From: Methanobacteriota archaeon
GTDB taxonomy: Archaea; Thermoplasmatota; Poseidoniia; Poseidoniales; Poseidoniaceae
DNA: 6,141 nt
Assembly: GCA_002697705.1 (NCBI GenBank)
Contig: NZXL01000062.1
Coordinates: 18,216-24,356, forward strand
Reading direction: 5' to 3'
Below are positions 6,136-6,141 of this stretch, piece by piece (positions within the stretch are counted from its first letter, which is position 1; each line of letters opens with the position of its first letter). A program made the translations under genes and the position numbers. The notes below the pieces were generated by a model. The model was not told the DNA's origin. It saw only the letters and a list, made by a program, of their open reading frames with translations, and did not search any database.

Positions 6136-6141
6136 TAGAAT

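Noticed and set aside
1..6141. Defence system, mobile element or CRISPR content
   Set aside because: No direct-repeat array, transposase, integrase or toxin-antitoxin motif was seen; the genes are metabolic or membrane enzymes.

Overview
The window looks like chromosomal DNA from a marine euryarchaeon, most plausibly Marine Group II or III (Poseidoniales-like Thermoplasmatota). The base composition is AT-leaning. It carries an archaeal-type NMN adenylyltransferase instead of bacterial NadD, an archaeal-type radical SAM protein (COG2108-like), and a membrane phosphotransferase resembling the eukaryotic GPI ethanolamine-phosphate transferases. The lineage is inferred from gene families recognised by eye. 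No marker gene such as rRNA or a ribosomal protein is present to confirm it.

Left part, minus strand (1-1715): a two-gene operon. A class V PLP-dependent aminotransferase (alanine-glyoxylate / serine-pyruvate family) comes first. It is followed after 9 nt by nadM, whose Shine-Dalgarno sequence GAGGT overlaps the aminotransferase stop codon. nadM runs off the left edge of the window and has probably lost only a short C-terminal tail.

Centre, plus strand (1807-3632): a 91-bp divergent intergenic region holds a 20-nt inverted repeat and a 10-bp palindrome. It separates the minus operon from pdxT, the glutaminase subunit of pyridoxal 5'-phosphate synthase. pdxT is followed 23 nt later by the radical SAM protein, which has a CX3CX2C cluster and an extra upstream CXXC pair. 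So a gene for making PLP lies head-to-head with a gene whose product uses PLP, and an NAD synthesis gene is next to it: a small cofactor neighbourhood. pdxS is not in the window.

Right part, plus strand (3633-6131): after a 141-bp AT-rich gap comes a large membrane protein. It has an N-terminal membrane anchor, an alkaline-phosphatase-superfamily domain with a complete two-metal ligand set, and about 12 further membrane segments. This is the architecture of PIG-N/PIG-O-type enzymes. Both ends of this reading frame are questionable. The start may be TTG at 3774, or GTG at 3758 with a one-base error in a run of seven A. The stop at 6129-6131 lies inside a 12-bp perfect palindrome, 10 bases from the window end. 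This gene is the most interesting item here. No tRNA, rRNA, CRISPR array, insertion sequence or integrase is visible.
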